Shown here piece after piece: positions 45,822 to 55,537 of a stretch of 64,000 nucleotides of DNA (the stretch's first letter is position 1; each line of letters starts with the position of its first letter). The notes under the pieces are model-generated. The model did not search any database, was not told the DNA's origin, and saw only the letters and a program-made list of their open reading frames with translations. Origin of the DNA: Pelagihabitans pacificus (GTDB taxonomy: Bacteria; Bacteroidota; Bacteroidia; Flavobacteriales; Flavobacteriaceae); contig NZ_VIKU02000003.1 in the NCBI RefSeq assembly GCF_009371985.2, forward strand, positions 372,001 to 436,000, in the 5' to 3' direction. The position numbers were made by a program, and so were the translations under genes.

Positions 45822-46568
45822 TTAGGTGAGCATACCCCCGTCGACATTGAGTACCTGCCCCGTAATATAGTCGGATAGATCGGAAGCTAGAAAAAGACAG
45901 GCATTGGCAACATCTTCCGGTTTTCCGCCCCGCTTTAAGGGAATGCCATCGCGCCACCCCTGCACCACTTTTTCGTCCAATTTGTCCGTCATCTCGGTTT
46001 CAATAAAGCCCGGTGCAATTGCATTGCAGCGGATATTTCTGGAGCCCAGTTCCAGGGCGACCGACTTGGTAAAACCGATCATCCCGGCTTTGGAGGCCGC
46101 ATAGTTGGCTTGGCCGGCATTGCCCTTTACCCCGACCACACTACTCATGTTGATGATTGATCCCTTTCGTTGTTTCAATAATGTGCGCTGGACCGCCTTG
46201 GTCATATTGAAAACGGACTTCAAATTTATTTCGATGACACTGTCGAAATCTTCCTCACCCATGCGCATCAATAGATTATCCTTTGTAATCCCGGCATTGT
46301 TAATGAGTACATCGATACCACCAAAGTCCTCCAAAACCTGTTCCACCAGTTTTTCGGACTCCTCAAAGCTGGCCGCATTGCTTTTGTACGCTTTGGCCTT
46401 GACTCCTTTGGCAATCAACCCTTTTTCCAATTCCAGGGCCGGTGCCTCGCTGGAACTATAGGTAAACGCCACATTCGCGCCGTGGTCGGCGAACACTTCC
46501 GCAATACCTCTTCCGATACCGCGACTTGCCCCCGTGATGATTACATTTTTTCCTTCCAATAATTTCAT
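45822..46568 (-). CDS. fabG: 3-oxoacyl-ACP reductase
   Basis: A 248-residue short-chain dehydrogenase that reduces 3-oxoacyl-ACP with NADPH in fatty acid elongation. I set the start at the ATG at 46568 (MKLLEGKNVIITGASRGIGRG), since the upstream frame has no family homology. Cofactor motif GASRGIGRG, NNAG in VLINNAGITKDN, catalytic Ser and YAASK, and the C-terminal DYITGQVLNVDGGM, which is very typical of FabG. The terminator at 46640-46679 lies just upstream, so fabG has its own promoter or is read from internal start sites. Confidence 0.93.
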   Translation of the reverse strand: MKLLEGKNVIITGASRGIGRGIAEVFADHGANVAFTYSSSEAPALELEKGLIAKGVKAKAYKSNAASFEESEKLVEQVLEDFGGIDVLINNAGITKDNLLMRMGEEDFDSVIEINLKSVFNMTKAVQRTLLKQRKGSIINMSSVVGVKGNAGQANYAASKAGMIGFTKSVALELGSRNIRCNAIAPGFIETEMTDKLDEKVVQGWRDGIPLKRGGKPEDVANACLFLASDLSDYITGQVLNVDGGMLT

Positions 46569-46639
46569 ACCATGTCTCTTTGGTTGGTTTTTACTTGTTT
46601 TAAACACCTTTGGTAATAACCCATCTACTGCGGAGGGAT

Positions 46640-46679
46640 AAAACAAAATCCATCGGTTTAAAAGTAAGACCGATGGATT
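46640..46679 (-). terminator. Rho-independent terminator after sucD
   Basis: AATCCATCGGT (46647-46657) is complementary to ACCGATGGATT (46669-46679), an 11-base-pair stem with an 11-base loop. On the minus strand it follows the sucD stop by about 43 bases and is followed by TTGTTTTAT. Confidence 0.75.
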
Positions 46680-46722
46680 AAACTTTACGGATTATTTGAT
46701 AAACTTTAACACCGGCGGTTAA

Positions 46723-47595
46723 TTATCCCATCACTTCCTTGACTTTCTTCCCGATCTCTGCAGGAGAATCGACCACGTGAATCCCGTGTTCCCGCATAAT
46801 CTTCTTTTTCGCCTGTGCTGTATCATCGCTACCACCTACAATAGCACCGGCATGGCCCATGGTTCTTCCTGCGGGAGCGGTTTCCCCCGCGATAAAACCG
46901 ACCACGGGTTTTTTGCTGCCACTTGCCTTGTACCATTTGGCGGCATCCGCTTCGAGCTGACCGCCGATCTCACCGATCATCACCACACATTCCGTCTCGG
47001 GATCATTGATCAATAATTCAACTGCCTCCTTGGTAGTAGTGCCAATAATGGGATCGCCCCCTATTCCGATGGCGGTGGTAATTCCCAACCCTTGGCGCAC
47101 TACCTGATCGGCCGCTTCATAGGTCAAGGTACCCGATTTGGATACGATACCTACATTTCCCTTTTTAAAGACAAAGCCCGGCATGATGCCCACCTTGGCC
47201 TCTTCCGGCGTGATAACGCCTGGACAGTTAGGGCCTACCAAACGGCAGTCCCTATCTTTTACATAGTTGGCAGCCTTCACCATATCGGCCACAGGGATAC
47301 CTTCCGTAATGGTGATGATGACCTTAATCCCAGCGCTGGCGGCTTCCATGATGGCGTCTGCCGCGAAGGCGGGTGGTACAAAAATGATACTGGTATCGGC
47401 ACCAACCTTTTCCACGGCCTCTTCAACCGTATTGAAAACCGGTTTCCCCAAATGCTCCTGTCCACCTTTTCCGGGTGTTACCCCACCGACAATATTGGTA
47501 CCGTATTCGATCATCTGTTCGGCATGAAAGGTACCTTCGCTACCCGTGAAACCTTGTACAATTATTTTGGAATTCTTGTTGACTAGTACACTCAT
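46723..47595 (-). CDS. sucD: Succinyl-CoA synthetase alpha subunit
   Basis: A 290-residue alpha subunit of the citric-acid-cycle enzyme that interconverts succinyl-CoA and succinate with substrate-level phosphorylation. The N-terminus has [18 protein letters not shown] (CoA-binding), then [14 protein letters not shown], and the phosphohistidine region [13 protein letters not shown]. No beta-subunit gene (sucC) is nearby, as is usual in this order. A terminator follows. It is clustered on the minus strand with lipid A genes. Confidence 0.96.
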   Translation of the reverse strand: MSVLVNKNSKIIVQGFTGSEGTFHAEQMIEYGTNIVGGVTPGKGGQEHLGKPVFNTVEEAVEKVGADTSIIFVPPAFAADAIMEAASAGIKVIITITEGIPVADMVKAANYVKDRDCRLVGPNCPGVITPEEAKVGIMPGFVFKKGNVGIVSKSGTLTYEAADQVVRQGLGITTAIGIGGDPIIGTTTKEAVELLINDPETECVVMIGEIGGQLEADAAKWYKASGSKKPVVGFIAGETAPAGRTMGHAGAIVGGSDDTAQAKKKIMREHGIHVVDSPAEIGKKVKEVMG

Positions 47596-47654
47596 TTTGG
47601 AAGTTATTCTTTTTGGATTAATAGGTATTCTAGATTCTATTTACTGATGCTGCG

Positions 47655-47664
47655 CAAAAATATA
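47655..47664 (-). promoter_or_regulatory. Possible promoter element of sucD
   Basis: On the minus strand TATATTTTTG at 47664-47655 resembles the Bacteroidetes -7 box (TAnnTTTG) with two extra T, about 60 bases before the sucD ATG. A TTTAG at 47685-47681, 16 bases further up, might be the -33 element. Spacing is shorter than the usual 19 or so. Confidence 0.35.
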
Positions 47665-47696
47665 GGTTTGGGAATGATTTCTAAAGTAATCGCCCT

Positions 47697-48629
47697 TTAT
47701 TCTTCCAACCTTTTTAAGATATCCGGTATCTTTTTGACATAGGCCAACTGTTTCAATTTTTCCCGGGATTCCTCTATAGGGGTTCCAAAATAACTTTTTC
47801 CCCCTTCAACCGACTTGGTGACCCCGGTTTGTCCCATGATGACCGCTTTCTTGCCGATAGTAATACCGCTATTCGTGCCGACCTGGCCCCACAGCGTTAC
47901 CTCGTCCTCTATAACGACGCAGCCCGCAATACCGGTCTGGGAGGCAATCAAGCACTTCTCGCCAATTACGGTATCATGGCCCACGTGTACCTGATTATCG
48001 AGCTTGGTCCCTCTCTTAATGGTCGTGTCACCGGTAACGCCTTTGTCGATCGTACAGAGCGCACCGATTTCCACATGGTCTTCAAGCACGACCCTTCCCC
48101 CCGAAATGAGTTTGTCAAATCCCTCGGGGCGGTTCTTGTAATAAAACGCGTCTCCTCCCAATACGGTACCGGAATGGATGACCACGTTGTTTCCGATGAC
48201 GCAATGATCGTAAATGGTCACATTGGCATGTATCAAACAGTCGTCACCGATAGATACATTGTTTCCAATAAATGTATTTGGCTGTATAATAGTGTTCTGT
48301 CCTACCTTAGCTGAAGCGGAAATTAATCCATCTGCTTTCGCAAAGGGCATGAAAAAGTTGGTGAGTTTGTTGAAGTCGTTGAATGGATCGTCGGAGATCA
48401 ACAACGCCTTTCCGTCGGGGCACTCCACTTCTTTGTTGATTAAAACCACGGTCGCTTTGGAAGCCAATGCCTTGCCGTAATACTTCGGATGGTCTACAAA
48501 AACGATATCCCCCGGTTCCACCACGTGGATCTCGTTCATTCCTAGAACAGGAAAATCATCGGCGCCCACATAGGGGGCATCGATCAAGGCGGCTATTTGT
48601 TTGAGGGAATATGGCGTTGGGAATTTCAC
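47697..48629 (-). CDS. LpxD-like acyltransferase, second paralogue
   Basis: A 310-residue left-handed beta-helix protein. The N-terminal domain (about 1-105) resembles the uridine-binding domain of LpxD, and the C-terminal part (about 105-280) is a hexapeptide-repeat helix with GNNVSIGDDCLIHANVTIY and the conserved His in VHVGHDTVIGEKCLIASQTG. It is shorter than the main LpxD at 51529. In flavobacteria this second copy lies near EF-P and SucD. Its substrate is not established. It follows efp on the minus strand with 50 bases between. Confidence 0.8.
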   Translation of the reverse strand: MKFPTPYSLKQIAALIDAPYVGADDFPVLGMNEIHVVEPGDIVFVDHPKYYGKALASKATVVLINKEVECPDGKALLISDDPFNDFNKLTNFFMPFAKADGLISASAKVGQNTIIQPNTFIGNNVSIGDDCLIHANVTIYDHCVIGNNVVIHSGTVLGGDAFYYKNRPEGFDKLISGGRVVLEDHVEIGALCTIDKGVTGDTTIKRGTKLDNQVHVGHDTVIGEKCLIASQTGIAGCVVIEDEVTLWGQVGTNSGITIGKKAVIMGQTGVTKSVEGGKSYFGTPIEESREKLKQLAYVKKIPDILKRLEE

Positions 48630-48678
48630 GTTCGCTTGCAGGTTATCGGGCTTGTTTTTTCACTGACTTTTTTGGGTA

Positions 48679-49245
48679 TTATTCCTTGACCCTTTCCATG
48701 TACGAGCCACTTGAGGTATCGATTTTGATCTTGTCGCCCTCGTTGATAAATAAGGGGACATTGACCTCGGCACCCGTTTCCACTTTTGCAGGCTTTGTAG
48801 CATTCGTCGCCGTATTGCCTTTTACACCGGGTTCCGTGTAGGTGACTTCCAGCACCACACTGGCAGGCATATCCACGGATAAGGGCATATTATCCTCGGT
48901 ATTGAACATGATGGTCACCACTTCCCCTTCTTTCAAAAGGCCGGGAGCATCCAACGCACTTTCCTGTAACGTGATCTGATTGTAATCGTCGGTATTCATG
49001 AAGTGATAGGTCTCGCCATCCGCATAGAGGTATTGATAGGAACGGGTCTCGACGCGCACATCCTCTATCTTATGCCCCGCGGAAAAGGTATTGTCCAATA
49101 CCTTGCCGCTTGTAACGCTTTTCAACTTTGTACGGACGAAAGCAGGACCCTTCCCCGGTTTTACGTGTAAAAATTCGATAATTTTATAAATGTCGTTGTT
49201 GTGACGAATGCACAATCCTTTTCTAATATCCGATGTTGTTGCCAT
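48679..49245 (-). CDS. efp: Elongation factor P
   Basis: A 188-residue EF-P, which relieves ribosome stalling at proline runs. Domain I has the loop VKPGKGPAFVRTKLK with Lys32 at the tip, the usual modification position. The three beta-barrel domains are full length; the C-terminal signature IKIDTSSGSYMERVKE is clear. It lies between lpxA and the LpxD-like gene, the standard order in Bacteroidetes. Confidence 0.97.
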   Translation of the reverse strand: MATTSDIRKGLCIRHNNDIYKIIEFLHVKPGKGPAFVRTKLKSVTSGKVLDNTFSAGHKIEDVRVETRSYQYLYADGETYHFMNTDDYNQITLQESALDAPGLLKEGEVVTIMFNTEDNMPLSVDMPASVVLEVTYTEPGVKGNTATNATKPAKVETGAEVNVPLFINEGDKIKIDTSSGSYMERVKE

Positions 49246-49348
49246 TTTTAAATTGTTAGTAGTTTGGCGTTTAAAGTATGTTTTCGATTTCCAGTCGGTC
49301 CCGCTATGCTTGAACCGATCTTCGCTGCGAACTTCGCATTTGCCTTTT

Positions 49349-50134
49349 TTACGTATTGCTGAAATACCCTTTCATGATACCACGTTGGGAATCCCTTATG
49401 AATTGAAGGATTTCGTCCCGCTCGGGGGTGGCTTCCATTTCGGCCTCTATAATCTGTACGGCCTGTGTATTGTTGTAGTGTTTCTGATAAAGGATGCGGT
49501 AGATATTCTGTATCTCCCGGATTTTTTCAGACTCAAAGCCCCTTCGGCGCAGGCCTACTGAATTGATTCCCACGTAGGATAACGGCTCCCTGGCGGCCTT
49601 CACATAGGGAGGCACATCTTTCCTCACCAACGAACCTCCCGTAACGAACGCGTGCTGCCCCACCGAAACAAACTGATGCACGGCGACCAGACCTGCCAAT
49701 ATCACGTTGTCGCCAATGGTGACATGGCCCGCCAGGGTAGAATTATTGGAAAAGATACAATTGTCGCCCACCAAACAATCGTGTGCCACATGGCAATAGG
49801 CCATGATCAGACAGTTCTTGCCGATCACGGTTTTGTTTCGATCCTTGGTACCTTTATGAATGGTGGCACATTCCCGAATGGTGGTTCCATTGCCGATGGT
49901 TACGGTCGTTTCCTCCCCATCGTATTTTAAATCCTGAGGGGGGGCCGAGATGACGGCACCTGGAAAAATATTACAATTCTTCCCAATCCTGGCTCCTTCC
50001 ATGATGGTTACATTGGAACCGATCCAGGTACCATCGCCAATGGTAACATTATTATGGATCGTCGTGAAGGGCTCCACAACGACATTTTTAGCAATTTTTG
50101 CGCCCGGATGAATATACGCCAGGGGTTGATTCAT
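49349..50134 (-). CDS. lpxA: UDP-N-acetylglucosamine acyltransferase
   Basis: A 261-residue acyltransferase, the first step of lipid A synthesis. A left-handed beta-helix (about 1-190) has hexapeptide repeats (VEPFTTIHNNVTIGDGTWIG, etc.) and the catalytic His in AYCHVAHDC. The C-terminal helical part has GLRRRGFESEKIREIQN, typical of LpxA. Ends 1 base before the lpxC/fabZ fusion stop in the minus direction, and efp follows after about 103 bases. Confidence 0.97.
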   Translation of the reverse strand: MNQPLAYIHPGAKIAKNVVVEPFTTIHNNVTIGDGTWIGSNVTIMEGARIGKNCNIFPGAVISAPPQDLKYDGEETTVTIGNGTTIRECATIHKGTKDRNKTVIGKNCLIMAYCHVAHDCLVGDNCIFSNNSTLAGHVTIGDNVILAGLVAVHQFVSVGQHAFVTGGSLVRKDVPPYVKAAREPLSYVGINSVGLRRRGFESEKIREIQNIYRILYQKHYNNTQAVQIIEAEMEATPERDEILQFIRDSQRGIMKGYFSNT

Positions 50135-50135
50135 A

Positions 50136-51536
50136 CTACGTTCTTTTTACGATTTGTGCCATCATTTCCGCCTCCGAAACCAATTTGTCGTTTGCATAGG
50201 CGTAGGCCTGCATATGGCAGATACCCCTTCGAATAGGGGAAATCAGGTCACATTTAAAAATTAGGGTATCACCCGGGACCACTTGTCGCTTGAATTTTAC
50301 CTTATCTATTTTCATGAACAATGTCAGATAGTTTTCCGGGTCCGGCACGGTGCTCAGCACGAGGATACCTCCTGTCTGGGCCATGGCTTCTACCTGTAAT
50401 ACCCCTGGCATTACCGGTGCCCCGGGAAAATGCCCCACGAAGAACGGTTCGTTCATGGTCACATTTTTCATCCCCACCACATGGGAGTCCGAAAGTTCCA
50501 ATACCCGATCAATCAGCAGAAACGGAGGGCGGTGCGGCAACATGGCCATAATTTTATGGATATCCATCAAAGGAGGCTGGCTCAAATCGAATTTGGGCAC
50601 ACTGTTGCGCTTTTCTACCTTTATTTTTTTTGATAACTTTTTGGCAAACTGGGTGTTTACGAAATGACCGGGTTTATTGGCGATCACCTTCCCGCGAAGC
50701 GGTGTGCCTATCAGCGCCAAATCCCCAATGACATCCAAAAGCTTATGCCTGGCCGCCTCATTGGGCTGATGCAGTGTCAGGTTATCCAAAATTCCGTTGG
50801 GCTTAACCGACAATTTTTCCTTGCCAAAAGCCTTCTCCAACTTTTTCATGGTTTCCTCGGAAATCTCCTTATCCACATATACAATGGCGTTATTGAGGTC
50901 TCCCCCTTTAATGAGGCCATTTTCCAACAGCATTTCCAGTTCGTGCAAAAAACTAAAGGTTCGGGCGTCCGATATTTCTTTCTTAAAATCGCTCATACGC
51001 TCCAAGGTCGCATTCTGGGTACCCAATACCTTGGTGCCAAAATCGACCATGGTGGTCACCTGGTATTCGTCTGCCGGAATGATGGTGATCTCACTTCCCG
51101 TTTCATCATCCTTATAGCTGATGACCTCCTGCACAACGTATTCGTCACGTGAAGCTTCCTGTTCCACGGCACCGACAATTTCCAGGGCCTCCACGAAGTA
51201 TTTGGCGGAACCATCCATAATCGGTGGCTCGGGCGAATCAAGTTCGATCATCACATTGTCGATACCCATCCCCACCAAGGCTGCCAGTACGTGCTCCGAC
51301 GTCTGGATCTTCACCCCGTTTTTCTCCAAATTGGTACCTCTTTGTGTGTTCACCACATAATTGGCATCGGCTTCGATTACGGGCTCACCTTCCAAATCGA
51401 CCCGCTTAAATTTGTATCCGTGGTTTTCCGGTGCGGGCACGAACTTCATGGTAACGTCCTCTCCGGTATGAAGGCCTACTCCTTTAAGAATGACCTCTTT
51501 TGCGATGGTCCGCTGTTTTGTTGCTGGGTTACTCAC
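50136..51536 (-). CDS. lpxC/fabZ: Fused UDP-3-O-acyl-GlcNAc deacetylase / 3-hydroxyacyl-ACP dehydratase
   Basis: A 466-residue fusion. Residues 1 to about 310 are LpxC, with zinc ligands in SEHVLAALVGMG and ARHKLLDVIGD (H and D), which removes the acetyl group from UDP-3-O-acyl-GlcNAc. Residues about 320-466 are FabZ with the hot-dog-fold active-site motifs LPHRPPFLLIDRV and GHFPGAPVMPGVLQVEAMAQ. The fusion couples lipid A and fatty acid synthesis and is typical of Bacteroidetes. Its ATG overlaps the 3' end of lpxD by 8 bases. Confidence 0.97.
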   Translation of the reverse strand: MSNPATKQRTIAKEVILKGVGLHTGEDVTMKFVPAPENHGYKFKRVDLEGEPVIEADANYVVNTQRGTNLEKNGVKIQTSEHVLAALVGMGIDNVMIELDSPEPPIMDGSAKYFVEALEIVGAVEQEASRDEYVVQEVISYKDDETGSEITIIPADEYQVTTMVDFGTKVLGTQNATLERMSDFKKEISDARTFSFLHELEMLLENGLIKGGDLNNAIVYVDKEISEETMKKLEKAFGKEKLSVKPNGILDNLTLHQPNEAARHKLLDVIGDLALIGTPLRGKVIANKPGHFVNTQFAKKLSKKIKVEKRNSVPKFDLSQPPLMDIHKIMAMLPHRPPFLLIDRVLELSDSHVVGMKNVTMNEPFFVGHFPGAPVMPGVLQVEAMAQTGGILVLSTVPDPENYLTLFMKIDKVKFKRQVVPGDTLIFKCDLISPIRRGICHMQAYAYANDKLVSEAEMMAQIVKRT

Positions 51537-52554
51537 TGTCTAGCTTTTTTTCCAGTTCGTTGATTCTATTCGTGATTTTCGGTAAGTTTTTAAAATGGAC
51601 GTAGGATTTATTGTAATCGCCATAATTCAAAGCGGGCGAACCTTGCAGGACCTCATCGTCTTTCACATTTCTACCGATACCCGATTGCGCCTGTATCTTT
51701 ACGCGATCGCCGATGGTGATGTGTCCTACGATGCCTACCTGACCGCCGATCATGCATTGTTTCCCGATTTTGGTAGAGCCCGCTACCCCCGTCTGGGCGG
51801 CGATGACGGTATGTTCCCCGATTTCGACATTGTGGGCGATCTGTATCTGATTGTCCAACTTCACCCCTTTTCTTAGAATGGTCGACCCTAGGGTAGCCCG
51901 GTCGATCGTGGTTCCCGCGCCGATATCCACATTGTCTTCCAGCACCACGTTCCCCGTTTGGGGTATCTTCTTGAACTCTCCATTTTTGTTCGGGGCAAAG
52001 CCAAATCCATCCGCGCCTACAACGGCACCGCTGTGGATCACACAATTGTTACCGATGACGGTTTCCGAATATATCTTGGCCCCCGCAAAAACAATCACAT
52101 TGTTCCCCATGACCACATTATCGCCCACATAGGCATTGGGATATATCTTCACATGATCGCCCAGGCGCACATTGTGCCCCAAATAGGAAAAAGCGCCCAG
52201 GTACAGACCTTCCCCGTGGGTAGCCGAATCGGACTTATAGACCGGGTTTTCTATTCCCTCCTTATTATTCTTGACCTGATTGTAATATTCCAGGAGTTTG
52301 GAAAAAGACTCGTAGGCATCGTCGACCTTGATCAAGGCCGTTTCCAAATGCTGCTCAGGAACAAAATCCTTATTTACGATGGTGATCGAGGCCTTGGTGG
52401 TATAGATGTGCGAGGTATATTTGGGGTTCGCCAAAAACGTCAACGACCCCTTTACCCCCTCCTCGATTTTGGCCAGTTTATGAACGGCAATGTCTGGATT
52501 TCCCTCCAGTTCGCCTTCTAAAATTCCTGCAATTTGGCCGGCTGTAAAAATCAT
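51529..52554 (-). CDS. lpxD: UDP-3-O-(3-hydroxyacyl)glucosamine N-acyltransferase
   Basis: A 341-residue enzyme for the third step of lipid A synthesis. The N-terminal domain begins with MIFTAGQIAGILEGELEGN, the beta-helix spans about 105-320 with conserved GADGFGFAPNKNGEFKKIPQ and the catalytic His in IQIAHNVEIGEHT, and a C-terminal helix is present. First gene of the minus-strand cluster lpxD-lpxC/fabZ-lpxA-efp. Confidence 0.97.
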   Translation of the reverse strand: MIFTAGQIAGILEGELEGNPDIAVHKLAKIEEGVKGSLTFLANPKYTSHIYTTKASITIVNKDFVPEQHLETALIKVDDAYESFSKLLEYYNQVKNNKEGIENPVYKSDSATHGEGLYLGAFSYLGHNVRLGDHVKIYPNAYVGDNVVMGNNVIVFAGAKIYSETVIGNNCVIHSGAVVGADGFGFAPNKNGEFKKIPQTGNVVLEDNVDIGAGTTIDRATLGSTILRKGVKLDNQIQIAHNVEIGEHTVIAAQTGVAGSTKIGKQCMIGGQVGIVGHITIGDRVKIQAQSGIGRNVKDDEVLQGSPALNYGDYNKSYVHFKNLPKITNRINELEKKLDSE

Positions 52555-52610
52555 GGGAACAAAAGTAACAAAAATTGTCGTAGTCTAAGACCTGTTATGA
52601 GGAAGCCGCA

Positions 52611-53927
52611 TCAGGTATCTTCCTTGGGATAGCACATATAATATTTGGTAACCGTTTTGGAAAGTGTCTTCAGATTCAGATGGTCCGAGGCTTTGGCCAC
52701 GTCGACCAACTTCCCATTGCCCTTCAAAATGTTAATATTCTGATGGTTCCGGTCGTAGGCCGTATTCTCGATACGGTCGGAAAAAACGAAATAAGCGGTC
52801 TCGGCATCGCCCAGCCCATGTTGTTTTTTAAACGTTTCAAAATAACGCGCCAATTTGGTCTCGTCGATGGGCCGGTTTTTAAGGGTGATATTGAGAAGTT
52901 TCCGGTCGAGCAACATGGTACAGAGACGCGAAAGCACAAAATCCGGATGGTTCCGCCAGCGTTTGAGGGCCCCTACTATGTCAATATCATCCAAACGGGA
53001 AAACCGTTCCAACACCTCTTGGTCGAAATCGGTCTTTGAAACCGTGTGTTCCAGGAAATACAGGAGGGTGTCGCTGCAGCCGACATCCACTCCGGATACC
53101 AGGAGTTCCTTGGCCCTTTTAAAGGTGCGGATCAACAATTGTTCGGCCACCAAACTGGTCTTGTGCAGGTATACCTGCCAGTACATGAAACGCCGTGCCA
53201 TCAGGAATTTCTCGACGGAATAAATCCCTTTTTCCTCGACCACCAATTCCCCGTCGACGACGTTCAGCATGGTAATCAGCCGTTCCGAATTGATATTCCC
53301 TTCGGCCACCCCGGTGTAAAAACTATCCCGTTTGAGGTAGTCCATTCGATCCATATCCAATTGGCTCGATACCAGTTGGTTTAAAAAGGCTTTGGGATGT
53401 TTGCCGCTGAAAATGGCAATGGCCGTAGTTAAACTTCCGTTAAATTGCCTGTTCAAGGCTTCCATAAAAAAAAGGGAAATAGCCTCGTGTGTGACCCCTT
53501 GCACAATACTGTGTTCCATCGCATGGGAGAACGGACCGTGCCCGATATCGTGCAACAGAATTGCGATGAGAAGACCGTCTTCCTCCTCCTTGCTAATTTC
53601 AACCCCCTTAAAACGAAGCAGTTGTACGGCCTGCTGCATCAGGTGCATGCTTCCCAGCGCATGATGAAAGCGGGTGTGATGGGCACCGGGAAAGACCAGG
53701 TACGAGAGTCCCATTTGCGAAATTCGCCGCAGTCTTTGAAAATAAGGATGACCGATGAGCTCATATACGAGCGGATTCGGAATACTAATAAATCCGTAAA
53801 TTGGATCATTGAATATTTCGAGTTTTCGGGACGGTGTCAAAATACTGGCATTATCTATGAGGGGACAAAGGTATAAAAGCGAATGGATCGGAACGACTCG
53901 AACAAAAGAATAAATCGAAGTAGGCAT
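52611..53927 (-). CDS. HD-domain phosphohydrolase
   Basis: A phosphohydrolase of the HD superfamily, resembling YdhJ/dGTPase-like proteins. HD-type ligands are visible in AHHTRFHHALGSMHL and ILLHDIGHGPFSHAMEHS. The conserved protein seems to start near EIFNDPIYGFISIPNPLVYELIGHP. An ATG at 53927 fits but adds about 35 residues with no family similarity; a TTG at 53840 (shortly before LEIFNDPIY) is an alternative. The substrate (dNTPs or a signalling nucleotide) is unknown. It is divergent from porX. Confidence 0.82.
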   Translation of the reverse strand: MPTSIYSFVRVVPIHSLLYLCPLIDNASILTPSRKLEIFNDPIYGFISIPNPLVYELIGHPYFQRLRRISQMGLSYLVFPGAHHTRFHHALGSMHLMQQAVQLLRFKGVEISKEEEDGLLIAILLHDIGHGPFSHAMEHSIVQGVTHEAISLFFMEALNRQFNGSLTTAIAIFSGKHPKAFLNQLVSSQLDMDRMDYLKRDSFYTGVAEGNINSERLITMLNVVDGELVVEEKGIYSVEKFLMARRFMYWQVYLHKTSLVAEQLLIRTFKRAKELLVSGVDVGCSDTLLYFLEHTVSKTDFDQEVLERFSRLDDIDIVGALKRWRNHPDFVLSRLCTMLLDRKLLNITLKNRPIDETKLARYFETFKKQHGLGDAETAYFVFSDRIENTAYDRNHQNINILKGNGKLVDVAKASDHLNLKTLSKTVTKYYMCYPKEDT

Positions 53928-53992
53928 GCCATATGCCAGGGCGGTAGACCGACCCAAAAGGCATCACCGGCATCCCAACAACAAAAAAAGGA

Positions 53993-55537
53993 ATGAATAA
54001 AATACGAATCCTATGGGTCGATGACGAAATCGACCTGTTAAAACCCCACATCCTGTTTTTGGAAGGAAAGAACTACGAGGTACTGCAATGTCGTAGCGGA
54101 CAGGAAGCCTTGGAAGAACTGGCGGAGCAGCAAGTAGATATCGTCTTTTTGGATGAGAACATGCCCGGTATCTCGGGCCTGGAGACCCTGAACGAAATCA
54201 AGGTAATGAATGCCTCGTTACCCGTGGTGATGATTACCAAAAGTGAGGAAGAGTTTATCATGGAAGAGGCCATTGGCTCGAAGATTGCCGATTACCTGAT
54301 CAAACCCGTGAACCCGAACCAGATTTTGCTTTCGTTGAAGAAAAACCTGGACCATTCCCGTCTGGTCTCCGAAAAAACGACCAGCAATTACCAGCAGGAA
54401 TTCCGTAAGATCGCTATGGACCTATCTATGGTCAACTCCTACGCGGAGTGGGCCAACCTCTATCGCAAGCTCATTTATTGGGAGCTACGGTTGGAAGAGA
54501 TCGAAGACCCCAGCATGTTCGAGATCTTGGAGTCCCAAAAGGTAGAGGCCAACTCCCAATTCGGGAAGTTCGTGGAACGCAACTATGCCGACTGGTTCCA
54601 GGATGCCGATGCTCCCGTAATGTCACATACCCTGTTCAAGGAAAAAGTATTTCCCGAATTAAAGGAAGGCCCCACCCTGTTAGTGGTTATTGATAACCTA
54701 CGATACGATCAGTGGTTGGCCTTTGAGGAAACGGTGGGAACTTTTTATAAAAAGGAATCGGAGGAATCCTATTTCAGCATTCTCCCCACGGCGACCCAAT
54801 ATGCCCGGAACGCCATCTTTTCCGGACTCACCCCACTGGATATGGAAAAAAAATATCCCGATTGGTGGAAGAACGATACCGACGAAGGCGGCAAAAACCT
54901 TTTTGAGGACAAGTTCCTCGGGGCCCAGATCAAACGGTTGGGGCTGGATATCAAATGGGCCTACCACAAGATCAGTAGCCTCAAACAGGGCAGGCACCTC
55001 TCCCAAAATTTCAAATCGCAGAAAGACAACGACCTCACGGTCATCGTCTACAATTTTGTAGATATGCTTTCCCACTCCAAGACCGAGATGGAAGTGATCA
55101 AGGAGTTGGCCAGCAACGACAAGGCCTATCGCTCCCTTACCCAAAGCTGGTTCAAGAATTCGCCTTTGTTGGAAATCATACAACAGGCGCAGACGATGGG
55201 CCTGCGGTTGATCATCACCACCGACCATGGTACCATTAATGTAAAACACCCCTCGAAGGTCATCGGGGACAAGGAAACCAGTCTCAACCTGCGCTACAAA
55301 ACCGGGCGTAGCCTTACCTATGAGGAAAAGGATGTGTTGGAGGCCAGGGATCCCAAAAGCATTTACCTGCCTAGCATTAACGTGAGCAGTTCGTTTATTT
55401 TTGCCAAGAACGACCTGTTCTTTGCCTACCCCAACAATTATAACCACTATGTGAGCTATTACCGCAATACCTATCAGCACGGTGGGGTCTCGCTGGAAGA
55501 GATGATCATCCCCTTTGTGGTATTACGGCCCAAATAA
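53993..55537 (+). CDS. porX: PorX, T9SS two-component response regulator with PglZ domain
   Basis: A 514-residue response regulator. The receiver domain (about 1-120) has VDDE and phosphoacceptor Asp54 in VFLDENMPGISG. The effector domain is of the PglZ/alkaline-phosphatase-like type, with VVIDNLRYDQWLAF and IITTDHGTINVKHPSK as metal-site motifs. In Porphyromonas PorX, with kinase PorY and a sigma factor, controls type IX secretion genes; the effector binds nucleotides there. Its presence supports T9SS in this organism. It ends at 55537 in FVVLRPK, a normal end. Confidence 0.93.
   Translation: MNKIRILWVDDEIDLLKPHILFLEGKNYEVLQCRSGQEALEELAEQQVDIVFLDENMPGISGLETLNEIKVMNASLPVVMITKSEEEFIMEEAIGSKIADYLIKPVNPNQILLSLKKNLDHSRLVSEKTTSNYQQEFRKIAMDLSMVNSYAEWANLYRKLIYWELRLEEIEDPSMFEILESQKVEANSQFGKFVERNYADWFQDADAPVMSHTLFKEKVFPELKEGPTLLVVIDNLRYDQWLAFEETVGTFYKKESEESYFSILPTATQYARNAIFSGLTPLDMEKKYPDWWKNDTDEGGKNLFEDKFLGAQIKRLGLDIKWAYHKISSLKQGRHLSQNFKSQKDNDLTVIVYNFVDMLSHSKTEMEVIKELASNDKAYRSLTQSWFKNSPLLEIIQQAQTMGLRLIITTDHGTINVKHPSKVIGDKETSLNLRYKTGRSLTYEEKDVLEARDPKSIYLPSINVSSSFIFAKNDLFFAYPNNYNHYVSYYRNTYQHGGVSLEEMIIPFVVLRPK

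Noticed and set aside
46569-46646. N-terminal extension of FabG up to 46646
   Set aside because: Crosses the terminator region and lacks similarity; the ATG at 46568 gives the standard FabG start.
54698-55480. 260-codon minus-strand frame across porX
   Set aside because: Long because of codon use in porX; porX motifs are intact on the other strand and this frame has no family features.
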